From: JADFRG01 sp048054495
GTDB taxonomy: Bacteria; Chloroflexota; Anaerolineae; Anaerolineales; E44-bin32
Assembly (NCBI GenBank): GCA_048054495.1
Contig: JBGMQN010000096.1
Location: 1-47,836 of the forward strand
Length of the DNA stretch: 47,836 bases
Reading direction: 5' to 3'
A program made the position numbers and the translations under genes. Under the pieces are notes generated by a model. That model saw only the letters and a program-made list of their open reading frames with translations, was not told where the DNA came from and did no database searches. Of this stretch, positions 24,066 through 32,027 are shown one piece after another (the stretch's first letter is position 1; each line of letters begins with the position of its first letter).

Positions 24066-24081
24066 CATGCTCCTCAGCATG
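24066..24081 (-). promoter_or_regulatory. Small dyad upstream of the SARP gene
   Basis: CATGCT-N4-AGCATG, a perfect 6-bp inverted repeat ending 18 nt before the ATG of the regulator and next to its SD. It could be an operator or an mRNA hairpin. No clear promoter was identified in 24048-24274. Confidence 0.25.
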
Positions 24082-24094
24082 CACGACTCTTAAT

Positions 24095-24218
24095 TCAATG
24101 CAGCGCCTTGCTCAATTGATCATCCATCTCGTAATTCCCGCAGGAGTGCCAGATGTTTGGGAGCGACGAACCGATGCCTGCATTCGGGACACGTCCACAA
24201 GTCGTCGGTTGTCTTCAC
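24095..24218 (-). pseudogene. Frameshifted remnant of a zinc-ribbon (DUF5655-type N-terminus) gene
   Basis: From a GTG at 24218 the minus strand reads KTTDDLWTCPECRHRFV, then loses the family pattern; one base away the pattern resumes as NIWHSCGNYEMDDQLSKALH with a stop at 24097-24095. Together these give the W-x-CPxC ... W-HSCG-Y segment found at the N-terminus of DUF5655-type proteins. One indel and the lack of the rest of the domain indicate a decayed fragment. It occupies most of the 227-nt region between acyP and the SARP gene. Family recognition is from memory of the motif. Confidence 0.45.
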
Positions 24219-24274
24219 AATGTCGAGGAGAAATCTCGGGGATTACCTCAGGTTTTGACCTACACGCTCGATAT

Positions 24275-24577
24275 TCAGACCTCATCTCCTGGGCTCGCGG
24301 TCGCCCGCACATTGAAGCCGGTCAGTGAATTCGAGGGTTCTTCCCATTCAACTCTGACACTATCCACGTGCGCCGCCGGCGGCCCATTCTCAGACCATTC
24401 CAGAACTTTCTCGATGCCCCCCCTTTCGCCCTCGAAGACGGCCTCCACCCTGCCATCTCGTAGGTTGCGGACCCACCCGCGTAAGCCCTGCTTGAGCGCT
24501 TCGTGGTAGGTGTAGTAGCGAAAGCTAACTCCCTGCACTCTGCCAGAGATATAGGCGTGGGCCCGGCTATCCGCCAT
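24275..24577 (-). CDS. acyP: Acylphosphatase
   Basis: Hydrolyses carboxyl-phosphate bonds in small acyl phosphates. 100 residues from the ATG at 24577; an ATG two codons earlier (24583) is also open, but the run AGGAGGGGG is better spaced from the second. The phosphate loop GRVQGVSFRYYT carries Arg20, and GWVRNLRDGRVEAVFEG carries Asn38, the two catalytic residues of the family. The C-terminus is extended by a few residues (RATASPGDEV). It lies 48 nt after nuoN and may be read from the nuo transcript. Confidence 0.93.
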   Translation of the reverse strand: MADSRAHAYISGRVQGVSFRYYTYHEALKQGLRGWVRNLRDGRVEAVFEGERGGIEKVLEWSENGPPAAHVDSVRVEWEEPSNSLTGFNVRATASPGDEV

Positions 24578-24611
24578 ACTCATCCCCCTCCTCTTGGTTT
24601 GGTGTCTTAGG

Positions 24612-24634
24612 ACTCCCTACACGTCCTAGGGAGT
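24612..24634 (-). other. Stem-loop over the nuoN stop codon
   Basis: ACTCCCTA and TAGGGAGT form a perfect 8-bp stem with a 7-nt loop. The nuoN TAG lies in it. There is no T-run after it on the minus strand, so it may be an mRNA 3'-end or processing structure rather than a terminator. Confidence 0.4.
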
Positions 24635-26065
24635 GATGAACCCTGAGTTCGCAGCCAAGAACAAGATCGGACCTGGGAGCACCCCGAGAAGGAAAGTTGC
24701 CAGGGCCGTCAGGCCGACGGTGCGATTGAGCCAGCCTTCGGATCGAGATTCGGGTTCGCCGGCGCGCATGTACATCACGACCACCACCCGCATGTAGAAA
24801 TAGGCTGAGATGAGCGATGTCACCACGCCCACGATCGCCAACCCGATCAAGCCCGCCTCAATCGTGACACCGAAGACCAGGAATTTACCGATGAACCCGA
24901 CGGTCGGAGGAATGCCAAGCAGGGAAAGCATGAAAACCGCCATCGCGAGCGCCAGCGCAGGGCGGCGCCGCCCCAAGCCGGCGTAATCTTCGATCAGCAG
25001 GCCGCGGCCTTCCGTTCGCTCCAACGCCAGAACCACGGCCCATGCGCCCAGGTTCGAGAATAGATAGGCAAACAGGTAGAACAGAGCCGCGCTTACGGCT
25101 TTGTCGGCGACGGCGGCATCAGAGGCCGCCGCCAGCGCCATCAAAATAAAGCCGGCATGCGCGATGCTTGAGTACGCCAGCATACGCTTGATGTTCGACT
25201 GGGGGATGGCAGCAAGATTTCCCCAGATCATCGTGGCGGCCGAAATCGCGACCACGATCGGGCCCCACGCCTGGGCAAGTTCCGGCAATGCCGCGACAAA
25301 GATTCGCAGCAGCGCTGCGAAGCCGGCCACCTTTGCCCCGACGGACATGAATGCCACCGCAGCTGACGGAGCACCTTGATAGACATCGGGGATCCACATG
25401 TGGAAAGGAACCGCTGCGACCTTGAACCCCAAACCCACCAGCAGCATGGGTATTGCGATGATCAAGAGAGTCAGGTCCGCCTGATTGCTGGAGATGGATT
25501 GCGCAACTCCGGCCATGTTTGTGGTTCCGGTGGACCCGAAGATGAGCGCAATCCCGTACACCAGAAAGGCGGATGAGAAGGCACCCAGGATGAAATACTT
25601 CATGGCCGCTTCTTCCGAGCTTTTCTCTGGGCGTGCGAAGCCGGACAAGACATAGAGCGGCAGCGAAAGCAATTCAATAGCTAGAAAGATGAGTATCAGA
25701 TCTCCCGCCAGGCTCATGAGCAGCATGCCCGCGACCGTAAAGAGCATCAGCGTGTAGTACTCACCGCGCTCCATGTCCATTCGGCGCAAGTAGTCATACG
25801 CCACCGCAATCCCCAGCAGTGCGGTTGCCAGAATCACGATCTGCAAGTAGTCAGAAAAGCTGTCGGCTATGATCATGCCGTCGAACGCTACCTGATTGCT
25901 GCCGAAGCGTGCGATGGTCGCTACCAGCGCGGCCATAACGCCTGCCGCGGTCAATATCGCGGTGATGCCTTTGTTCGAAATGAAGAGGTCGAACACCAGA
26001 AGCAGAATTGCCCAGATTGAAACGATCAGGAAGGGGAGTACCGGAAGCAGGTCCGAGGAGCTCAT
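24626..26065 (-). CDS. nuoN: NADH-quinone oxidoreductase subunit N
   Basis: Antiporter-like membrane subunit of complex I. 479 residues with about 14 hydrophobic helices. Conserved blocks: EYYTLMLFTVAGMLLMSLAGDLILIFLAIELLSLPLYVL with the key Glu, and KVAAVPFHMWIPDVYQGAPSAAVAFMSVGAKVAGFAALLR and NIKRMLAYSSIAHAGFILMAL with the Lys and His residues of the proton path. Last gene of the operon; its start overlaps the nuoM stop (ATGA). Confidence 0.97.
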   Translation of the reverse strand: MSSSDLLPVLPFLIVSIWAILLLVFDLFISNKGITAILTAAGVMAALVATIARFGSNQVAFDGMIIADSFSDYLQIVILATALLGIAVAYDYLRRMDMERGEYYTLMLFTVAGMLLMSLAGDLILIFLAIELLSLPLYVLSGFARPEKSSEEAAMKYFILGAFSSAFLVYGIALIFGSTGTTNMAGVAQSISSNQADLTLLIIAIPMLLVGLGFKVAAVPFHMWIPDVYQGAPSAAVAFMSVGAKVAGFAALLRIFVAALPELAQAWGPIVVAISAATMIWGNLAAIPQSNIKRMLAYSSIAHAGFILMALAAASDAAVADKAVSAALFYLFAYLFSNLGAWAVVLALERTEGRGLLIEDYAGLGRRRPALALAMAVFMLSLLGIPPTVGFIGKFLVFGVTIEAGLIGLAIVGVVTSLISAYFYMRVVVVMYMRAGEPESRSEGWLNRTVGLTALATFLLGVLPGPILFLAANSGFITP

Positions 26066-27564
26066 CGCATCGCCAGGGCCGCCGAGCTCACCAGCTCGAC
26101 GACCTTCCCAACCGAGGCTTCGGTGAGCCCGAAGAAAGGCCGCGGATACAGCCCGATCCAGAAGATGAGGATCACGATCGGCAGTAACATGAGTATCTCT
26201 CGTCGGTTTACATCCGGAAGGCGTTTGTTCTTGTCGTTATCCAGCGGGCCGAGGAAGAGCTTCTGGAACATGTAGAGCATGTAGATCGCAACCAGGATGA
26301 TACCGGTGGCGGCCACTATGGCGAACCACTCTGAACCAATGGCAACCGAACCGAAAGATCCGAGTAGTATCGTGAACTCACCCACGAATCCGTTCAGGCC
26401 GGGCAGACCCAGCGAGGAGAGCGTCACAATCAGTGTGATACCAGCGTAAATCGGCATCACGCTCCATAGACCCCCGAAGGCGTCCATATCACGCGTGTGT
26501 CGTCTTTCGTAAATGATCCCGACGATCAAGAAGAGTGCCCCGGTGCTCAGGCCATGATTGATCATCTGTAAGATGCCGCCCTGTAGTCCCTGTAGATTAA
26601 GTGCAAACAAGCCGAGCATGACCAATCCGAGGTGGCTCACGGAGGAGTAGGCCACCAACTTCTTGACATCCTTCTGGGCGTAGGAGACAGCAGCACCATA
26701 AATAATGCCAATTACAGCAAGGAGTGCGACCCATGGCGCGAGCCGGACCGAGGCCTGCGGGAATAACCCCAGGTTAAAGCGTAAGAAGCCATAGGTACCC
26801 ATCTTCAGCAGCACACCCGCCAGGATCACGGAGCCTGCAGTCGGCGCCTCTACATGCGCGTCCGGTAACCATGAATGCAAAGGCCACATGGGCACCTTGA
26901 TGGCGAACGCAGCGGCGAAGGCGAGGAACAGCCAAAACTGCAGGTCGGCAGGAATGGCCTGGGCTGCGATCAAATCCGGGACCGCGAACGTTCCAGCATC
27001 CAGACCGAGCCAGAGAATGGCCAACAGCATCAGGATCGAACCTGCCATGGTGTACAGGAAGAACTTTAAGGCCGCATACATCCGGCGCTCGCCGCCCCAC
27101 ACACCAATCAGGAAATACATCGGCACTAGAGTGAATTCCCAGAAGATATAGAAAAGGAATAAGTCCATGCCCAGGAAGACGCCCACCATCCCAATCTCCA
27201 GCAGCAGGAAGAAGACCATGAACTCACGGACACGATCCACGATGGCAGTCCAGGTCGAGGCAATAGCCAGCACCGAGAGAAACGTGGTGAGCAGTACCAG
27301 AAGTATGCTGAGTCCGTCCACGCCGAGGAAGTACTCGATTTGCAAGTCTCCGATGCTGAACCAGGGCACTCGCACGACCATCTGGAGCTCCGGATCGCTC
27401 GAATCGAAGACTGCCAGCATCACCAGCGAAAGCACAAAGGTGATCAAGGCCGTCAGCAGAGCCGTCCAGCGTATCTCCGTCTCCTGCTCCTTGCGCAGGA
27501 AAAGCAGAATGATGACGCCAACGATTGGAAAAAACGTAACGAGAGTGAGGATCCAAGCTTCCAT
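26062..27564 (-). CDS. nuoM: NADH-quinone oxidoreductase subunit M
   Basis: Antiporter-like proton-pumping subunit. 500 residues, about 14 helices. Signature segments: GVDGLSILLVLLTTFLSVLAI near residue 85, FFLLLEIGMVGVFLGMDLFLFYIFWEFTLVPMYFLIG with the conserved Glu, FAIKVPMWPLHSWLPDAHVEAPTAGSVILAGVLLKMGTYGFLR, and VKKLVAYSSVSHLGLVMLG. It is 16 nt after nuoL. Confidence 0.98.
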   Translation of the reverse strand: MEAWILTLVTFFPIVGVIILLFLRKEQETEIRWTALLTALITFVLSLVMLAVFDSSDPELQMVVRVPWFSIGDLQIEYFLGVDGLSILLVLLTTFLSVLAIASTWTAIVDRVREFMVFFLLLEIGMVGVFLGMDLFLFYIFWEFTLVPMYFLIGVWGGERRMYAALKFFLYTMAGSILMLLAILWLGLDAGTFAVPDLIAAQAIPADLQFWLFLAFAAAFAIKVPMWPLHSWLPDAHVEAPTAGSVILAGVLLKMGTYGFLRFNLGLFPQASVRLAPWVALLAVIGIIYGAAVSYAQKDVKKLVAYSSVSHLGLVMLGLFALNLQGLQGGILQMINHGLSTGALFLIVGIIYERRHTRDMDAFGGLWSVMPIYAGITLIVTLSSLGLPGLNGFVGEFTILLGSFGSVAIGSEWFAIVAATGIILVAIYMLYMFQKLFLGPLDNDKNKRLPDVNRREILMLLPIVILIFWIGLYPRPFFGLTEASVGKVVELVSSAALAMR

Positions 27565-27580
27565 ATGGTTTCCCTGATCC

Positions 27581-29626
27581 CTAGCGCAGCAGCAGGTAGC
27601 TCACCACAAGCACCAGTCCAATGAATACCGCGACGGCATAATTGCGCACGTAGCCGGTCTGTAGCGCTGCCAGCCCCCCGGCGCCCCTGCGCGTAAGAGC
27701 CCCCAACCCATCGAACCCACGATCAATAAGCCGAAGGTCAAGTACGCTGGCCAGCCAATTTGTGGCTCGAACGTAGCCAGGCGCGATCACCGTATCGTGT
27801 ACCCAATCGTGTAGAAATCTATCGTCCACCACTTCAGCTAACCAGCGCGTCAATGAAACATATCGTCTGACGATCAGCCAGTCATAAAACTCATCCACCC
27901 ACCACCGACGACGAATCGCCGTCCATAGCGGCCCGAGCTTGGACTGCAGCGGATCTGGCGCACCGGACCTTACAGAGCGGCGGCCATAAACCAACCAGGC
28001 CAGCCCAATAGAGATCAGGGCCAGGATCGTCGTGAAGATCGCGACTGCGGCTATGAACTCCGACTCCTCAATGTCTTCGAGGGTCTCTTCCAGGAAGTGC
28101 GTGAGCGGGAGCAGGCCAGGGCCATTGATGAGGCCGCCACCCACCGCCAGGATTGCCAGCACCACCAGCGGGGCCACCATAAGGATCGGGCTTTCTTTCG
28201 CAGCCTCGGCGGCCTTCGAGCGCGGTTTGCCGTAGAAGACCATCAGGACTTGGCGGGCGATGTAGAAAGCGGTGAGAAAGGCGGAGACCACAAGCATCCA
28301 GAAGACTACGGGATTCACCAGCGAGGCGTCTGCGAGAATCTCATCCTTTGAGAAGAAACCAACCAGCGGCGGTATGCCCACCAGAGCCAGCGCACCCATG
28401 AGATACACCCAGAAGGTGGCCTTCATCCGCGTTCGCAAGCCACCCATCACTCGCATGTCGTTTGGATTGAAATCCTCCTCCGGCGAATCCCCATGGTGGT
28501 GCGCGTGCTCCACGCCTTGGATCACTGAACCAGCCGAAAGAAAGAGCAGCGCCTTGAAGAAAGCGTGCGCCACAAGATGGAAGATGGCGGCTACATAGGC
28601 TCCGATCCCCACCGCAGCGATCATGAACCCCAGTTGACTGATCGTGGAATAAGCAAGCACGCGCTTGATGTCAAAACGAGCGACCGCGATGCTGGCCGCG
28701 AGCAACGCGGTAGCGGCTCCGACAATCGCAATGATGTCCGGCGTCACGGTCGCCAGCTCAAGCAATGGTGCATTGCGAACAAGCATATAGATACCGGCCG
28801 TCACCATCGTTGCGGCGTGGATGAGAGCCGAAACTGGAGTCGGTCCGGCCATCGCATCCGGTAGCCAGATAAAGAGCGGAATCTGGGCCGACTTGCCAAT
28901 CGCGCCGACGAAAAGGAGCAGCGTGATGACGGTGGCGACGCCAACCGCGGCTGTTCCCATGACTTCCGCTTCACGAAAGACCTCTTCGAAAGTCAGCGTG
29001 CCAAAGAACCAGAAGGTGATCAGCATGGCGATGATAAAGCCAAAGTCTCCGATACGGTTGACGACAAAGGCTTTCTTACCTGCCAATGCGTTGCCGATCC
29101 CGTTCTCGCCCTTCTCATACCAGAAGCTGATCAGCAGGTAGGAGCTCAACCCAACGCCTTCCCAGCCCACGAACATCGTGAGGTAGCTGTTTCCTGTGAC
29201 CAGAAGCAGCATGGCCGCCATGAAGAGATTGAAGTAGACGAAGAAACGTGGGAAGCGGGAGGGATCGCCCTGAAAGCGCACGTCCTCGTGCATGTAGCCG
29301 ATGGCATAGATGTGGATCAGGCCCCCGACCCCGGTCACCGTAAGCAGCATGGTCACGGCCAGCGAATCGATTTGCAGCGCCCACTCGATTTCGAGCTGCC
29401 CGATCACGATCCATTCGGCGATGCGTACCGTGGCGCCATCCGGATCCATACCCAACGCGATGAACTGGAGTATCGCAATCACAAACGCCAGTCCGATCGC
29501 GGCGCTGGCCACGATGCCCACCCCTCGTTCGCCAATGCGCCGGCCGGCAATCATGTTGACTGCCAGACCCAGCAGCGGGAAGAGGATTATGAGCGGAGCC
29601 AGACCGAAAAGCGTTTCTGCAGTCAT
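27581..29626 (-). CDS. nuoL: NADH-quinone oxidoreductase subunit L
   Basis: Distal antiporter-like proton-pumping subunit with a long lateral helix. 681 residues, family-typical. Blocks: LQIDSLAVTMLLTVTGVGGLIHIYAIGYMH, NLFMAAMLLLVTGNSYLTMFVGWEGVGLSSYLLI with the key Glu, GKSAQIPLFIWLPDAMAGPTPVSALIHAATMVTAGIYML, and FDIKRVLAYSTISQLGFM. The lateral-helix part follows after about residue 500. A His-rich loop HAHHHGDSPEED lies near residue 390. Its start overlaps the nuoK stop (ATGA). Confidence 0.98.
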   Translation of the reverse strand: MTAETLFGLAPLIILFPLLGLAVNMIAGRRIGERGVGIVASAAIGLAFVIAILQFIALGMDPDGATVRIAEWIVIGQLEIEWALQIDSLAVTMLLTVTGVGGLIHIYAIGYMHEDVRFQGDPSRFPRFFVYFNLFMAAMLLLVTGNSYLTMFVGWEGVGLSSYLLISFWYEKGENGIGNALAGKKAFVVNRIGDFGFIIAMLITFWFFGTLTFEEVFREAEVMGTAAVGVATVITLLLFVGAIGKSAQIPLFIWLPDAMAGPTPVSALIHAATMVTAGIYMLVRNAPLLELATVTPDIIAIVGAATALLAASIAVARFDIKRVLAYSTISQLGFMIAAVGIGAYVAAIFHLVAHAFFKALLFLSAGSVIQGVEHAHHHGDSPEEDFNPNDMRVMGGLRTRMKATFWVYLMGALALVGIPPLVGFFSKDEILADASLVNPVVFWMLVVSAFLTAFYIARQVLMVFYGKPRSKAAEAAKESPILMVAPLVVLAILAVGGGLINGPGLLPLTHFLEETLEDIEESEFIAAVAIFTTILALISIGLAWLVYGRRSVRSGAPDPLQSKLGPLWTAIRRRWWVDEFYDWLIVRRYVSLTRWLAEVVDDRFLHDWVHDTVIAPGYVRATNWLASVLDLRLIDRGFDGLGALTRRGAGGLAALQTGYVRNYAVAVFIGLVLVVSYLLLR

Positions 29627-29934
29627 CCCCTGAGATCGCTTACCTTGTCGATATCGATGCTGCCACGGCTTCGGTAGACCGAAACCATTAGGGCCAGTCC
29701 AACTGCCACTTCCGCCGCGGCGACCGCGATGACGAAAAACACAAACACCTGGCCGCTCAGGGCCTCCATGGATCTCGCAAACCCTACGAAAGCCAGGTTA
29801 GCGGCATTAAGCATCAGCTCAATGGCCATGAACATTACGATGGCATTGCGTCGAATTAGCACTCCCAAGGCCCCGAGCGTGAACAGCACTCCGGAAAGGA
29901 TCAAGATGTGCGTCATTGAGACGCCGGGAATCAT
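29623..29934 (-). CDS. nuoK: NADH-quinone oxidoreductase subunit K
   Basis: Small membrane subunit of complex I. 103 residues with three helices. It has the conserved Glu in AIVMFMAIELMLNAANLAFVGF and a second Glu in VIAVAAAEVAVGLALMVSVYR, both part of the proton channel, with the family length. Its ATG overlaps the nuoJ stop (ATGA). An internal ATG at residue 7 (MTHILILSG) is a possible alternative start. Confidence 0.96.
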   Translation of the reverse strand: MIPGVSMTHILILSGVLFTLGALGVLIRRNAIVMFMAIELMLNAANLAFVGFARSMEALSGQVFVFFVIAVAAAEVAVGLALMVSVYRSRGSIDIDKVSDLRG

Positions 29935-30443
29935 CTTGGATGCTCCCCTCGTGTCAGGACAATGGCGCCCACCATGGCTGCCAGAAGCAATAGAGAGGCC
30001 ACTTCAAAGGGAATCAAATATTCCTTGAAGAGCAGGGTTCCAACGCTCGCAGGACTGCCAAAACCTTGCGCCACTTCACCAATTTCGCCTCCGGATTCGC
30101 TAGGCAGCACGATCGCGATAATTAGAAATTGGATGATGAGGGCAAAGCTCAGCACTAGCGCGGTCGCAAATTGCCAGGGGTGGCTTGGCTCGGATTCAAC
30201 ATCTTCGGTACCCAGCAACATGATCACGAAAAGGAACAAGACCATGATGGCGCCCGCATAGACCGCCACCTGAACCATGGCAATGAAAGCCGCCGACAGG
30301 AGCAGGAAGAGCACTGCGATGGCCAGGAAGACAATGACCAGGAAGAGCACCGAATAGACCGCGTTGCGGCTGACGAGCATGCCGATAGCTGCGCCGACCG
30401 CGACAAGCGACAGACCCAGGAAGATCGCGAATTCAACTGTCAT
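29931..30443 (-). CDS. nuoJ: NADH-quinone oxidoreductase subunit J
   Basis: Membrane subunit of complex I. 170 residues, five hydrophobic helices. The third helix block AFIAMVQVAVYAGAIMVLFLFVIMLLG, with its pi-bulge Tyr-Ala-Gly, is the family hallmark, and LLLLAAMVGAIVLTR ends the protein. A 73-nt spacer separates it from nuoI upstream, the largest within this part of the operon. I see no terminator or promoter in that spacer. Confidence 0.95.
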   Translation of the reverse strand: MTVEFAIFLGLSLVAVGAAIGMLVSRNAVYSVLFLVIVFLAIAVLFLLLSAAFIAMVQVAVYAGAIMVLFLFVIMLLGTEDVESEPSHPWQFATALVLSFALIIQFLIIAIVLPSESGGEIGEVAQGFGSPASVGTLLFKEYLIPFEVASLLLLAAMVGAIVLTRGEHPR

Positions 30444-30516
30444 GCGCTATTTCGATGCATCCGGCTGCTCGGGTCCTTCTCCAACCCACCGATATTGTCT
30501 ATTCGGCACCCAGCTT

Positions 30517-31020
30517 CTATTGCGGATCGTCCATCTCTGGGATGGAACGGTCGAAATCTCCGGGCGTCGTCTTCATTGGCGTGGGACGCCCCGCCTGGGA
30601 CACCGGCACCAGCAGCATCTCACGCGTGTAGATCGCCTCCCGACGATTCGTGTACGATAGCTCATAGCTGTGCTCCAGGACGATGGCCTCCGTCGGGCAG
30701 GCATCTTCGCAGTACCCGCAGAAGATGCAGCGCAGCATGTTGATCTCATACGTGCTGGCGTAGCGCTCACCCGGCGAGTAGCGTTCTGAATCGCTGTTCT
30801 CCGCTGACTCAACGAAAATCGCATCCGCTGGACACGCTGCGGCGCATAGCGAGCAGCCGATACACTTCTCCAGACCGTTGTCGTAGCGTTTCAGTTCGTG
30901 CCGCCCTTTGAAGCGCTCCCGCACCGGGCGCTTGATCTCAGGATACTGGTACGTAACCGGCCGCTCAAACATCATGGACAACGTGGTACCTAGTCCGCGT
31001 ACGATCTCAAGCGGCTTCAT
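30517..31020 (-). CDS. nuoI: NADH-quinone oxidoreductase subunit I
   Basis: Ferredoxin-like subunit carrying clusters N6a and N6b, at the inner face of the membrane. 167 residues. It has two 4Fe-4S motifs, CIGCSLCAAACP and CIFCGYCEDACP, separated by the usual ~40 residues. The N-terminal LGTTLSMMFERPVTYQYPEIKRPVRERFKGRHEL is typical. Its start overlaps the nuoH stop (ATGA). Confidence 0.97.
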   Translation of the reverse strand: MKPLEIVRGLGTTLSMMFERPVTYQYPEIKRPVRERFKGRHELKRYDNGLEKCIGCSLCAAACPADAIFVESAENSDSERYSPGERYASTYEINMLRCIFCGYCEDACPTEAIVLEHSYELSYTNRREAIYTREMLLVPVSQAGRPTPMKTTPGDFDRSIPEMDDPQ

Positions 31021-32027
31021 AAGTTCAACACCACGATGAGGCCGCCCGTGATGACGACATTAAGCAGCGCAACCGGAAGCAGAATTTTCCAACCAAAGGC
31101 CATCAGGCGATCGTAACGCAGCCGCGGCAGAGTGGCTCGAATCCAGACCATAAAGAAGAGAAGCGCTATTACCTTCGCGAACAGATAGACCGGTCCCAGC
31201 AAGCCGATGCGATCAACAAAGGGTCCCCAGTAACCGCCAAGGAACAGGGTGGCAGCTATGAAGCTGACTGCGATCATCTTCCCGTACTCGGCCATGAAAA
31301 AGAGCGCGAATTTCATGCCCGAATACTCGGTGTGGTAGCCAGCGGTCAGCTCCTGCTCAGCCTCCGGCATGTCGAACGGCGCTCGATTGACTTCCGCCAC
31401 TGCGGCAATCACGAAGATCAGGAACCCGATCGGCTGCAAGATCGCGTACCAGAGACCTTGTTGATCGGCCACAATATCTGCCACGCTCATGGAGCCCGCG
31501 AGCAATATCGGGCCCACGATGGCCAATCCCAGCGCAAGCTCGTAGCTCACCATTTGGGCCGATGCGCGCACCGCACCCAGCAGGGAGTATTTGTTATATG
31601 AGGACCAGCCGGCAATTACGATGCCATAAACAGCAATGGAGGCTACCGCCAGAATAAAGAGCACACCCACGTCGATCTCGGATGCCAGACTCAGGCTGAT
31701 CTGCTGACCGAAGAGCTCGATGTCCGGCCCCAACGGAATGACTGCCAGCAGCAGCAGCACAGGTACCGCCGTAATAATGGGAGCCAAAACGAATAACACT
31801 TTGTCAGCCCGGTCTGGGATCAGCTCCTCCTTGAAAAGGAGCTTGATCCCATCCGCAATCGGCTGCAGTAGACCTTGCGGCCCCGCTCGATTGGGCCCAA
31901 TGCGGACCTGAAGCCGAGCAATCGCCCTCCGCTCAAACAGCGTCAAGTACGCGAATCCGCCCAGGATGATGGTGATGAGCACCAGAGACTTGATGGACCA
32001 CTCCACTACGGATGCTAAAGAAATCAT
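31017..32027 (-). CDS. nuoH: NADH-quinone oxidoreductase subunit H
   Basis: Membrane subunit forming the quinone site with NuoB and NuoD. 336 residues, eight helices. Blocks: FERRAIARLQVRIGPNRAGPQGLLQPIADGIKLLFKEELIP, VRASAQMVSYELALGL, the loop FVIAAVAEVNRAPFDMPEAEQELTAGYHTEYSGMKFALFFMAEY with its conserved acids, and IRATLPRLRYDRLMAFGWKILLP. Its start overlaps the nuoG stop (ATGA). Confidence 0.98.
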   Translation of the reverse strand: MISLASVVEWSIKSLVLITIILGGFAYLTLFERRAIARLQVRIGPNRAGPQGLLQPIADGIKLLFKEELIPDRADKVLFVLAPIITAVPVLLLLAVIPLGPDIELFGQQISLSLASEIDVGVLFILAVASIAVYGIVIAGWSSYNKYSLLGAVRASAQMVSYELALGLAIVGPILLAGSMSVADIVADQQGLWYAILQPIGFLIFVIAAVAEVNRAPFDMPEAEQELTAGYHTEYSGMKFALFFMAEYGKMIAVSFIAATLFLGGYWGPFVDRIGLLGPVYLFAKVIALLFFMVWIRATLPRLRYDRLMAFGWKILLPVALLNVVITGGLIVVLNL

